Of a DNA stretch of 51,749 nucleotides, positions 17,809 to 25,787 are shown in pieces. Source of the DNA: Haloarcula vallismortis ATCC 29715. GTDB lineage: Archaea > Halobacteriota > Halobacteria > Halobacteriales > Haloarculaceae. The number at the start of each line of letters is the position of its first letter. The first letter of the stretch is position 1. Under the pieces are notes generated by a model. The model was not told where the DNA came from, made no database searches, and saw only the letters and a program-made list of their open reading frames with translations. The stretch lies in contig NZ_AOLQ01000030.1 of assembly GCF_000337775.1 (NCBI RefSeq), forward strand, positions 1 to 51,749. Reading direction: 5' to 3'. The translations under genes were made by a program, and so were the position numbers.

Positions 17809-20472
17809 ATGACCCGCGACGGACGGACTGGCGGGGACGAGGACACCTCGCTGCCCATTGAGCGCGGTTTTCCCATCGAGCGGGTGAACGAGATAGCCGA
17901 GAAAGAGACTCGGGCGAAACAGTACTACCGCCCCATTTACACGATGCACAAGTGGTGGGCACGCCGCCCGGGTTGCCTGTTCCGTGCCATCTCGCTATAC
18001 TCGCTCCTCGACGAGAATACGACCGCGGATGACGTCGAGGTGTACGAGCCCGGTGAGAACCAACAGCTGGGGAGTACCGGACTGGACGAGTACGATCTCG
18101 TCGAGGCGATCGGCGATGTGGATATGGACGATCCCGAATCGCTGTGGGATTTCTATCCGAAGGACGTCCGCATCAAGGACAAGAAGATTCTGGACCCGTT
18201 CATGGGTGGCGGGACGTCGCTCGTCGAAGCGTCACGATTCGGGGTGAAGTCCCGCGGGATGGATCTAAACCCCGTCGCGTGGTTCGTGACAAAGACGCAG
18301 CTCGAAGCCGGGCAAGTCGATGTTGACGAACTACAACAGGCCTTCGAGCGATTGAAAGACGACGTAGCAGAGGAAATCCTCGAATACTACCGTACGCCCT
18401 GCCCGAACGGTGACCACGACGCCGACGTGATGTACAATTTCTGGGTCAAGGAACTCGACTGCGTCTCCTGCGGACACACAGTTTCACTCCTGAAGGACTA
18501 CCGTGTTGCGTCCGGGCGGTACGAAGACGATGGGAAATACTACGTATTCTGCCCGGATTGCGGAACGGTGACCCTGAGTGAGGATTGGCACGAGGAGAGC
18601 CACTGTCACGAATGCAACTACGAGTTTGTCCCCGAAGATGGACCGGTCACCCGTGGCGGTTACTACCACTGCTCGGAGTGTGGCCAGAAAGAATCCATCA
18701 CTGACGCTATTGCTGATCAGGGATCGCCGGAGAAACGGCTCTACGCCGTCGAGTACTACTGCGAACATTGCGACCAACAAGGGTTGGAGAAGAGTTCGTA
18801 CAAAGGTTACAAACAACCAGACCCCGCTGATGAACGCCTCGTTGAGGAAGCGAAGCGGGAGTGGGAAACTCGAACGGACTTACACGACTACGTACCTGAT
18901 GAGCAGATTCCGGAGGGCGCTATCACGGCGGCTTCAGCGATAAGTGGAAACGACGTGTTCCAGCATGGAATCGAGAAGTGGACAGACATGTTCAGCGAGC
19001 GCCAGCTTCTCAATCTGGCAAAGATGATGCAGGCCATTGATCGTATCGACGGGAAGTCCAGTGATTACCTCCTGCTGGCGCTCTCGGACTCGCTCCTATC
19101 CTACAACCTTCTGACGATGTACAATTACTCGGCCAACAAGGTCGAATCCGCGCTCGCCCGTATGAAGGCGTTCCCGCCCCAGAACGATATGATCGAGGGG
19201 AATCTCTGGGGGACCGAGTTCGGCCGGGGAACGTTCCGTAACATATGGGATATGGTTATTCGAGGCGTTGAGTACGCGAATGCACCGACGGAACGGTACG
19301 TCGAGGATGGGGAGACGAAGGAGACGCCAGAGTTTGCCCAACCAATTGGCAACGGTTCCGAAGTCTACCAAGGTGATATGCGGCTCATCGATGCCACTGA
19401 CGAGTACGACGCTGTGATCACTGACCCCCCGTACTACGACAACATCATTTACTCCGAAGTAGCGGACTACTTCTACGTCTGGCAGAAGATTCTACTTGAA
19501 GACAAGTATCCGGGTTTCGACCAAGAGAAGACGCCGCGAGCGGACTCAATTGTGACTAATCCGTACCTGGGGAAGACCGCAGAGGACTTCGAACACGAGA
19601 TGGGTGAGGCGCTCGCTGTAATCAACGAGGCTCTCAAGAGTGACGGGATGCTCGCATTCACGTACCATCACAGCGATGAAGAGTCGTGGGGCGAACTCCT
19701 CGAATCGCTCTGTGAGAATGACTTCGAAGTGACGGCGACGTATCCGATCAACTCTGACCTGACCAAATTCATCGGTGGCGAAGCCGTCGCGTTCGATATC
19801 GTTATCGTCGCACGTCCCACAGAGGATCGACAGCCGATTTCGTGGGATTCGCTACGCCGCCGCATCGTACGAACGGCCAGAGAAACCCGTGAAACACTCG
19901 AAGAGAATCGGGAACTCGCCGGCGGAGACATCGGCGTCATTGAGATGGGGAAGTGCTTCCAGGAGTACTCTAAGCACCACGGCGAGGTCCACCGCGCCGG
20001 GGAGTTGATGTCCGCGAAGGATGTCGTCGATGAGATTTACGGCATTATCCAGGACAACGACCGAGGTGAGCAAGATGTTTATCGAGATCTTCTCGACGTA
20101 AATGACGCAACGTACAACGACCTGAACAAGCACCTCAAGCGGTCGGATGCGTCCGAGGAGCAGATGAAGGAGATGCAGTTGTTCCGGTTGGATAATGGTG
20201 ACTTCGTCCTCACCCAGTGGGACGACGAGAAGCGCCAAGCGTACGTCCAGAGCAAGGTCGAAGAGGACAACGGCGACCTCACCACGCTTGACAAGGCCCA
20301 TTTCCTCCGCTATCGCTTCGAGCAGGGAAGGTCAATCAGCGAATACTTCGACCGGTGGGACGCTGACGAACTCCGAGAACTCTGTGAGGGGCTGGCAGAA
20401 GCGACCGGCGACGAGACGTACCTAAAGATGATCGGCGTCGATACCTCGCTGGCCGAGTTCCGTGACGAATAG
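17809..20472 (+). CDS. DUF1156 Zn-ribbon adenine-specific DNA methyltransferase, copy 2
   Basis: This 887-residue close paralogue of copy 1 is alike over nearly its full length. The N-terminal MHKWWARRPGCLFRAISLYS box is identical. The SAM motif DPFMGGGTS is at about residue 129 and the catalytic DPPYYDN at about 539. The zinc-ribbon cysteine pairs are conserved (CVSCG, CPDCG, CHECN, CSECG). The middle region, after the zinc ribbons, differs most from copy 1 and may be where target specificity resides. The 3' 400 bases are nearly identical to copy 1. An in-frame upstream TTG at 17680 would add 43 residues unlike the family, so the ATG at 17809 is preferred. It converges on the dGTPase gene with a 15-base gap. 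Expected role: host DNA methylation within the DUF1156/DUF499 system. Confidence 0.9.
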   Translation: MTRDGRTGGDEDTSLPIERGFPIERVNEIAEKETRAKQYYRPIYTMHKWWARRPGCLFRAISLYSLLDENTTADDVEVYEPGENQQLGSTGLDEYDLVEAIGDVDMDDPESLWDFYPKDVRIKDKKILDPFMGGGTSLVEASRFGVKSRGMDLNPVAWFVTKTQLEAGQVDVDELQQAFERLKDDVAEEILEYYRTPCPNGDHDADVMYNFWVKELDCVSCGHTVSLLKDYRVASGRYEDDGKYYVFCPDCGTVTLSEDWHEESHCHECNYEFVPEDGPVTRGGYYHCSECGQKESITDAIADQGSPEKRLYAVEYYCEHCDQQGLEKSSYKGYKQPDPADERLVEEAKREWETRTDLHDYVPDEQIPEGAITAASAISGNDVFQHGIEKWTDMFSERQLLNLAKMMQAIDRIDGKSSDYLLLALSDSLLSYNLLTMYNYSANKVESALARMKAFPPQNDMIEGNLWGTEFGRGTFRNIWDMVIRGVEYANAPTERYVEDGETKETPEFAQPIGNGSEVYQGDMRLIDATDEYDAVITDPPYYDNIIYSEVADYFYVWQKILLEDKYPGFDQEKTPRADSIVTNPYLGKTAEDFEHEMGEALAVINEALKSDGMLAFTYHHSDEESWGELLESLCENDFEVTATYPINSDLTKFIGGEAVAFDIVIVARPTEDRQPISWDSLRRRIVRTARETRETLEENRELAGGDIGVIEMGKCFQEYSKHHGEVHRAGELMSAKDVVDEIYGIIQDNDRGEQDVYRDLLDVNDATYNDLNKHLKRSDASEEQMKEMQLFRLDNGDFVLTQWDDEKRQAYVQSKVEEDNGDLTTLDKAHFLRYRFEQGRSISEYFDRWDADELRELCEGLAEATGDETYLKMIGVDTSLAEFRDE

Positions 20473-20487
20473 TGCCTCGGAAGACCT

Positions 20488-22113
20488 CTATTGCCGCATA
20501 ATTGTGTCCTGAAGGGACCCGGGCCGCGCCCCTGACATTCGTTCATACATCTCGACGGCCTGTGTCTCGGTCATGTTCGAGATCATGTCGGCTACAATGC
20601 GAGCCCGTGCAGGATCGTCGTCCTCGTTGGTGTTGCTCAGCCGTTCACGATAGGGTTCCAGTATCGCGGACGTATCGACCGAGTTCGGCGCTGCTTCGTC
20701 GTACAACAGTTCGAACAGCTCGTCGATGACCTGAATTTGTCCTCTTTGCTGTCCCCGGAGGGTCGGATTACTGATGACGTAGTAGAAGGTCAACTGTTTT
20801 AGAATCTCGATTTCCTGTCGTAGCTCGTTGTCTACGACCAGTGTCGGATTGCTATCAGCGTCGTGTTCGCCGAGTTCGACGTATTCTCTGTCGTCGGGGT
20901 CCTCCTCGGTCGCCTCAAGGTACCAACTGATCATAGACGATGAGAACTCGTTCAGGAGGTTGCGTTCTGACTGGGACCCCTCGTATGGCGTATAGAACTC
21001 TTCGACGACCGTCGCAAAATCACGGAGTTCTACGAAGAAAGAGAGGACGTCCTCGATTGACGCATCGACGTCTGTGTCGTCGTCGATGTACTGGCCGAAA
21101 TCGTGGAGTTTCATGTCGTACGACTCGGCATATGATCGGAGCAAGTCGGTATGCTGCTCGATATCGTCGTCTTCACCAAAGTCGTCCGGGAGCTGATTGC
21201 GGAGTTCTCCCGCTTCTCGCAGCAATTGGTCGAAGGGGAGCAGCCCACTTCGGTAGAAATCCTCGACGTCATGAATCGCATACGTCAGGTCGTCGGCGTA
21301 GTCCATTATCTCGGCCTCGAGGATCTTGTTCCGGCCGTCAGCGGTCCCAGCTCGCGCGAAATCGAAGTACCCCTCTTCCGACGGATAGTATCCCCACTTG
21401 TCGTCTGTGTCTTCGTCCGTATTGGCGTCTGCCGCCCTCGACCAGGGATACTTCTGGATGGCGTTGAGGGTCGCCCTAGTCAGATCAATACCTTCGATAC
21501 CCGAGCGATGCGACCCCAAGCGGGTCACGGCACGGAACGATTGTGCGTTCCCCTCGAACCCCTGTACCTCTGATTCGTCTTGTTCCCCACTGTCGTGGTT
21601 TTTGTTGCTCCCCTTATTTTCACCATCTCTTCCGTCGCCGTCCGTGTCTTCGCAGTTTTCCTCTTCTTCGTCTTCACTCGACTTTTCCCTCACTTTGTCA
21701 TCAAGAAGCTCTTCGATCTCGTGACCGAATGGTGGGTGGCCGATGTCGTGAGCCAGACACGCTGTCTCGACAACTTCAGGGTCGAGATAATTCTCGAGGT
21801 TCCCGAACTCGTCCTCATAGAAATCCTCAAGCAGTTCGGCGAGTCTTCGCCCGACCTGTGCGACCTTCAGTGAGTGAGTCAATCGGTCGTGATACAGGTA
21901 TGACTCACCCGCGCGAGCGACCTGCGTGACATCCTTGAGCCGACGGAACTCTCGACTGTACAGGATCCGATCCCGGTCTCGCTCGAATGGACGCCTCTGA
22001 TCTTCCGTATCACGGTTTACACTCTTTCCCGACTCTTTTTCTGGATCGTACCCGGAACTCAAATCTTGATCGAGATCTGATGGGCGGCGATCACGAGGAA
22101 AGTCCGCTGTCAT
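20488..22113 (-). CDS. dGTPase-family HD-domain dNTP triphosphohydrolase
   Basis: This 541-residue protein has the full HD metal-binding set of the Dgt/SAMHD1-like family, which cleaves dNTPs to deoxynucleoside and triphosphate. The set is H80 in DRLTHSLKV, H122-D123 in CLAHDIGHPPFGHE, and the distal aspartate in EAEIMDYADDLTYAIHD. The preceding SREFRRLKDVTQV and the following ATLNAIQKYPWS are typical of dGTPases. An unusual insertion of about 45 residues, very rich in E, D, N, G and S, follows the HD motif and precedes FEGNAQSFRAV. It is transcribed with a small winged-helix protein 11 bases upstream. Bacterial dGTPases are known antiviral enzymes that empty the dNTP pool. Here it sits between DUF1156 copies 2 and 3, next to the DUF499 ATPase, so a defence role is likely but inferred. 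Confidence 0.9.
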   Translation of the reverse strand: MTADFPRDRRPSDLDQDLSSGYDPEKESGKSVNRDTEDQRRPFERDRDRILYSREFRRLKDVTQVARAGESYLYHDRLTHSLKVAQVGRRLAELLEDFYEDEFGNLENYLDPEVVETACLAHDIGHPPFGHEIEELLDDKVREKSSEDEEEENCEDTDGDGRDGENKGSNKNHDSGEQDESEVQGFEGNAQSFRAVTRLGSHRSGIEGIDLTRATLNAIQKYPWSRAADANTDEDTDDKWGYYPSEEGYFDFARAGTADGRNKILEAEIMDYADDLTYAIHDVEDFYRSGLLPFDQLLREAGELRNQLPDDFGEDDDIEQHTDLLRSYAESYDMKLHDFGQYIDDDTDVDASIEDVLSFFVELRDFATVVEEFYTPYEGSQSERNLLNEFSSSMISWYLEATEEDPDDREYVELGEHDADSNPTLVVDNELRQEIEILKQLTFYYVISNPTLRGQQRGQIQVIDELFELLYDEAAPNSVDTSAILEPYRERLSNTNEDDDPARARIVADMISNMTETQAVEMYERMSGARPGSLQDTIMRQ

Positions 22114-22124
22114 CTAAAACGATG

Positions 22125-22358
22125 CTACGCGGTCGCAGAAACGTCACTTGCGAGCTTATATTTGAAACCAGGAGTAGTCGAGATCATCCCCTCGTCGATC
22201 ATCGTCCGGAGAACCTGCTTTGCTTCTCTCCGGTCCTCGACGGAGGTTTCGTTGAGCAGATAGTTGATGCTCACAGCCTCGCTTCGATCAGAGAGTTTCT
22301 CGATGAATTCCGATCTAAGGCTTTCCTGTGAGATCGCTGTTTCTCTGGCGCTCATCAC
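22125..22358 (-). CDS. Small winged-helix protein in operon with the dGTPase
   Basis: This 77-residue protein is built of helices followed by a two-strand wing (VLRTMIDEGMISTTPGFKYKL), the shape of a minimal winged-helix DNA-binding or protein-interaction domain. It precedes the dGTPase gene by 11 bases in the same direction and faces the DUF499 gene across a shared 162-base promoter region. It may therefore regulate either transcript, or act as a small control subunit of the dGTPase. ATG at 22358 or 22355 could be used. The TATA box at 22383-22391 suits either. Confidence 0.65.
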   Translation of the reverse strand: MMSARETAISQESLRSEFIEKLSDRSEAVSINYLLNETSVEDRREAKQVLRTMIDEGMISTTPGFKYKLASDVSATA

Positions 22359-22382
22359 ACGCAGATTTTCTGCCCGGCTACA

Positions 22383-22391
22383 CTTATAATC
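22383..22391 (-). promoter_or_regulatory. TATA box of the wHTH-dGTPase operon
   Basis: On the minus strand the sequence reads GATTATAAG, 25-33 bases upstream of the ATG at 22358. This matches a leaderless archaeal promoter. The divergent DUF499 gene has a weaker candidate around 22486-22495 (TTCATAAGG). Confidence 0.6.
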
Positions 22392-22520
22392 TGTTATCGG
22401 CCGGATCCTCTATCGCGCCGTTAGATCCGGGTCATCACCGCACTGGTATCGGTACTGACCGCGACAGGACGTTTAGATGTCGCACATTCATAAGGCGATG
22501 CCCCATCTTATCGGACAACG

Positions 22521-25500
22521 ATGAGTGCGGACGCCATTCCTGAGACGACGATCGACGAGACCCTGACGCTCAGTCGGGAGCTCACGGAGGGGGATAGCCT
22601 TGTCAAGGGCCAGATTCGCCTCTACGACGTAGAGAGTGACGCGGGAACCCTCGAGTCTGATGCAGAGCGCTTCTTTGACCGGACGCTCCTGACCGAAGGG
22701 CTTGAGGACTCGCTGAAACGCCTCCGGGACACGATCCAGGGCGAGGACAACACGCGCATCCACGAGATGTACGGCCCCTACGGGACGGGGAAGTCCCATC
22801 AGATGGTGGCGATGTATCACTGCTTCGACGCCCCGGGAACTGTCGAAGAGTGGGCCGACGGTCGCATCGAAGGACTAGATGATACGCTCCCGCGTGATGC
22901 CCTCCCGGTCGTCGTCTCCCTCCAGAAAGAGCAGTACGAGCACCTGTGGGAGCCGCTTTTCGAAGCCCTCGACTACGACCTCGACGAGTCCGAGTACGAG
23001 GACGGCGGCTACCCTGATATCGACACGATCACCGACGCCGTCGGCGACCGGACGGTCGCGTTCCTCGTGGACGAACTTGAGGACTGGTTCGGATCACTCG
23101 AGGGTCGCCGCAAGAGCGCGAACAAGGGCTTCCTCCAAGCGCTACTCGAGGCGACCTCGCGCACGAACCTCTTCGCTATCATCTCCGTGCTGCGCGAAGG
23201 ATCCGATGTCCACGACATCCTGTCCCGCCAGGAGCGCGTCGAGGTCAACATGTCCAACCAAGTCGATATCCGGGAGGTGCTGCGCCACCGCCTCGTCGAG
23301 CCCGGTTCCATCGACCAATCGAAGATGCGCGACTTGGTTGACGAGTACATCGAGGCCTACGCCGAAACGGACTACGTTGACCTCCCGGACGGCCTCCGTG
23401 ACGAGATGTACGAAACGTACCCGTTCCATCCGGAACTCATCGACGCGCTCAAGACGCGGTACTTCGCCGAGACCGAGTCGGGCGCGACCCGGGGAATGCT
23501 CTATCTCTTCGCGAAGGTTCTCGTTGACCGTCACCAGCAGACCGACCTCATCACTCACGGTGAGGTTGACGCCGTCGAGTACAACGACGAACTCACCCGC
23601 ATCAACGTCGAACACGCCCGCCCCGACCGCTGCTACGACGACATCGTCGAACGCCTCGCCGACGCGGACATCGACTACGGCCGCGACATCCTCAGCACGG
23701 TCCTCATCTACTCGCTCACGCCCGGTCTCGACGAGGGCGCGACGACGTCGGACATCGTCGTCGGCACGTTCCACGCCGGCGACCGCGTCAACGACATCAT
23801 CGTCGATCTCGAGCGCCTCCAGGGCGAGGTCTACCACCTGTGGCAGTCCGACGACCGCTTCGTCATCCGAGAGGACGAGAACCCGCGGTCACTGATTCGG
23901 AACGCCGCCCGCGACGTCGAGCCGGGGGAGGCGATCGAACTCATCGGCGACACCGTCGAACGCCTGTTGGGCTCCAACTCGTCCGCGGTCGGGTTCAACG
24001 AGGACGGCGAACTGGAGAGCGTCCCGGACAGTCAGAACGTCAAGGTCGTCGTGAAGAACGGTCCGTGGGACGCCGACAGCGTCGCCGAGATCATCAAGAA
24101 CCAGCCCGCCGGCCGCCAGTGGCGCAACACGCTCGTGTTCGTCCAGCCGAAGAACGGCAAGACCATCTCGACGACGTCCCAGCAGGAGAAGTTCCTCAGT
24201 AAGGCCCGGGAGGTCATCGGAGCGCGGCTCCGTGAGGACGACCAGAACCTGAGCGAGGAGATACGCGAGGATATCGCGGAGCTCAAAGGCGAGTACGAGG
24301 ACGACCTCCTCGACCGCTTGGAGGGCGCGTACGGAGAGGTCATCGACGGCGACGACCTGCTCAACGAGTTCGAATACGCCGCGGAGATGACGCTTGAGAA
24401 CTTCGTCGCCGCGGAGGACGAACTCGACGCCGGGAACATCGCGGCCGCTGCCGAAGCGGACCCGTTCGACCTCCAGCGCCATGCTTGGGACATCGTCCGC
24501 GACCGTCTCGACAGCCGCTCCGAAACCTCCGTCGAAGACATCTACGAACAGTTCCTGATGGACCCGACGTATTCGATCCCGGGCAGCGTGCAGGCGGTCG
24601 CCAACGCCGTCGAGGACGGCCTAGACGACAAGCCCGTGCTCGCCCACGACGGGAGCCAGTTCAGCGACGAACTCCGGAACCTCGACCGCGACACGACCCT
24701 CGTCCTGGAAGAGGAAGTGGACAAGTGGTCGGTGGACGACATCACGTCCACGCTCCAGCGCGAGTTCAGCGGCGGCACCACGGAGGTCGATATCGGCTCG
24801 TTCGAGCTCGAAGTCCTCGAGCGGACGGACGTCTGGATCGTCGATGACGACCCCCACGACGCGATCATGCGCGCGGTCGGTCGGCTCGCCAACGAAGACC
24901 ACTACGTCCTGGTGAGCGGCAACGAGATCGTCTCCAAGGCTCGGTCCGACGCGAAGCTCCGGGACGTCTCGGACGCGCGCGAGATTGGCGCTCCCGAGGT
25001 AAGCGAGCGTATCGAGGAGACCATCGACGCCGCCGGCGAGGCCGACACGTCCCAGGTCCTCACCGCGATCAGGAACGACACCGAGGTGTACCTCCCGCAG
25101 GACGACACCGAAGGCGCGTTCCACGGGGCCGTGAACACGCTGCTGTCCGAGGGCTATAAGCTCAAAACCGAGGGCGACTACGTCGGTTCGCTGGGCGACC
25201 GCGACCCGACAGCCGTCGTGATCGTGCCGATGGTTCCCGACAACGTCGGCGAGCGCATCCTGGAGTACATCGGCGATCTCGACGAGGAAGCGACGTTCCA
25301 AGTGGGAGACGTTCAGAGGGAGTGCGCCCCGGACCACGACGAGTCCGCGGTTCAGCACTTCCTCCTCGACCACCTCGGCGAGAGCGACCCGCACTACGTC
25401 GTGGGAGCGACCGGATCCGAAGATCCCGGCGACTGGTTCCCAGGAGCCGGCTTCCGTATCCCGCCCGAGACCGGATGGACGTTCGAGTATCAGGGCAACA

Positions 25501-25748
25501 ATCCGTCTGAACTCCGCGACAAGTGGCAGGACTCCCACGAGTCGGGCTCGGTCGCCTACGGATCGGTATCGTTCACGACGGAGGGCGACAGCGGTGCGCC
25601 CGAGTCGCTTCAGGGCGTCGCTGAGTTCCAGAAGGCACACACGGACCTCCAGCTCGAACTCGGCCAGTCACACGAGACGGTCGCCGATCTCCTCGAGAAT
25701 ATCCCGGAGTCCGCCTCCGGCATCGACGTCACGATTCAGTTCGAGTGA
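22521..25748 (+). CDS. DUF499-type AAA+ ATPase
   Basis: This 1,075-residue P-loop ATPase resembles the DUF499 / COG1483 family. The Walker A motif GPYGTGKS is at residues 85-92, preceded by EMY. A Walker B motif VAFLVDELEDWF has its Asp-Glu at 184-185, and a sensor-like region LFAIISVLREGSD follows. The C-terminal half (after about residue 450) is helical and acidic, with repeated alpha/beta wing-like modules (EVYLPQDDTEGAFHGAVNTL), suggesting DNA- or protein-binding domains. DUF499 ATPases are known neighbours of DUF1156 methylases in prokaryotic defence islands. Here DUF1156 copy 3 follows after 39 bases in the same direction. The likely role is the energy-using, possibly DNA-translocating core of the system. 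The gene is strongly GC-rich, unlike copy 1. Confidence 0.85.
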   Translation: MSADAIPETTIDETLTLSRELTEGDSLVKGQIRLYDVESDAGTLESDAERFFDRTLLTEGLEDSLKRLRDTIQGEDNTRIHEMYGPYGTGKSHQMVAMYHCFDAPGTVEEWADGRIEGLDDTLPRDALPVVVSLQKEQYEHLWEPLFEALDYDLDESEYEDGGYPDIDTITDAVGDRTVAFLVDELEDWFGSLEGRRKSANKGFLQALLEATSRTNLFAIISVLREGSDVHDILSRQERVEVNMSNQVDIREVLRHRLVEPGSIDQSKMRDLVDEYIEAYAETDYVDLPDGLRDEMYETYPFHPELIDALKTRYFAETESGATRGMLYLFAKVLVDRHQQTDLITHGEVDAVEYNDELTRINVEHARPDRCYDDIVERLADADIDYGRDILSTVLIYSLTPGLDEGATTSDIVVGTFHAGDRVNDIIVDLERLQGEVYHLWQSDDRFVIREDENPRSLIRNAARDVEPGEAIELIGDTVERLLGSNSSAVGFNEDGELESVPDSQNVKVVVKNGPWDADSVAEIIKNQPAGRQWRNTLVFVQPKNGKTISTTSQQEKFLSKAREVIGARLREDDQNLSEEIREDIAELKGEYEDDLLDRLEGAYGEVIDGDDLLNEFEYAAEMTLENFVAAEDELDAGNIAAAAEADPFDLQRHAWDIVRDRLDSRSETSVEDIYEQFLMDPTYSIPGSVQAVANAVEDGLDDKPVLAHDGSQFSDELRNLDRDTTLVLEEEVDKWSVDDITSTLQREFSGGTTEVDIGSFELEVLERTDVWIVDDDPHDAIMRAVGRLANEDHYVLVSGNEIVSKARSDAKLRDVSDAREIGAPEVSERIEETIDAAGEADTSQVLTAIRNDTEVYLPQDDTEGAFHGAVNTLLSEGYKLKTEGDYVGSLGDRDPTAVVIVPMVPDNVGERILEYIGDLDEEATFQVGDVQRECAPDHDESAVQHFLLDHLGESDPHYVVGATGSEDPGDWFPGAGFRIPPETGWTFEYQGNNPSELRDKWQDSHESGSVAYGSVSFTTEGDSGAPESLQGVAEFQKAHTDLQLELGQSHETVADLLENIPESASGIDVTIQFE

Positions 25749-25787
25749 GACGCACATCTAAATACGATACCGAGCCCATCATTCCCC

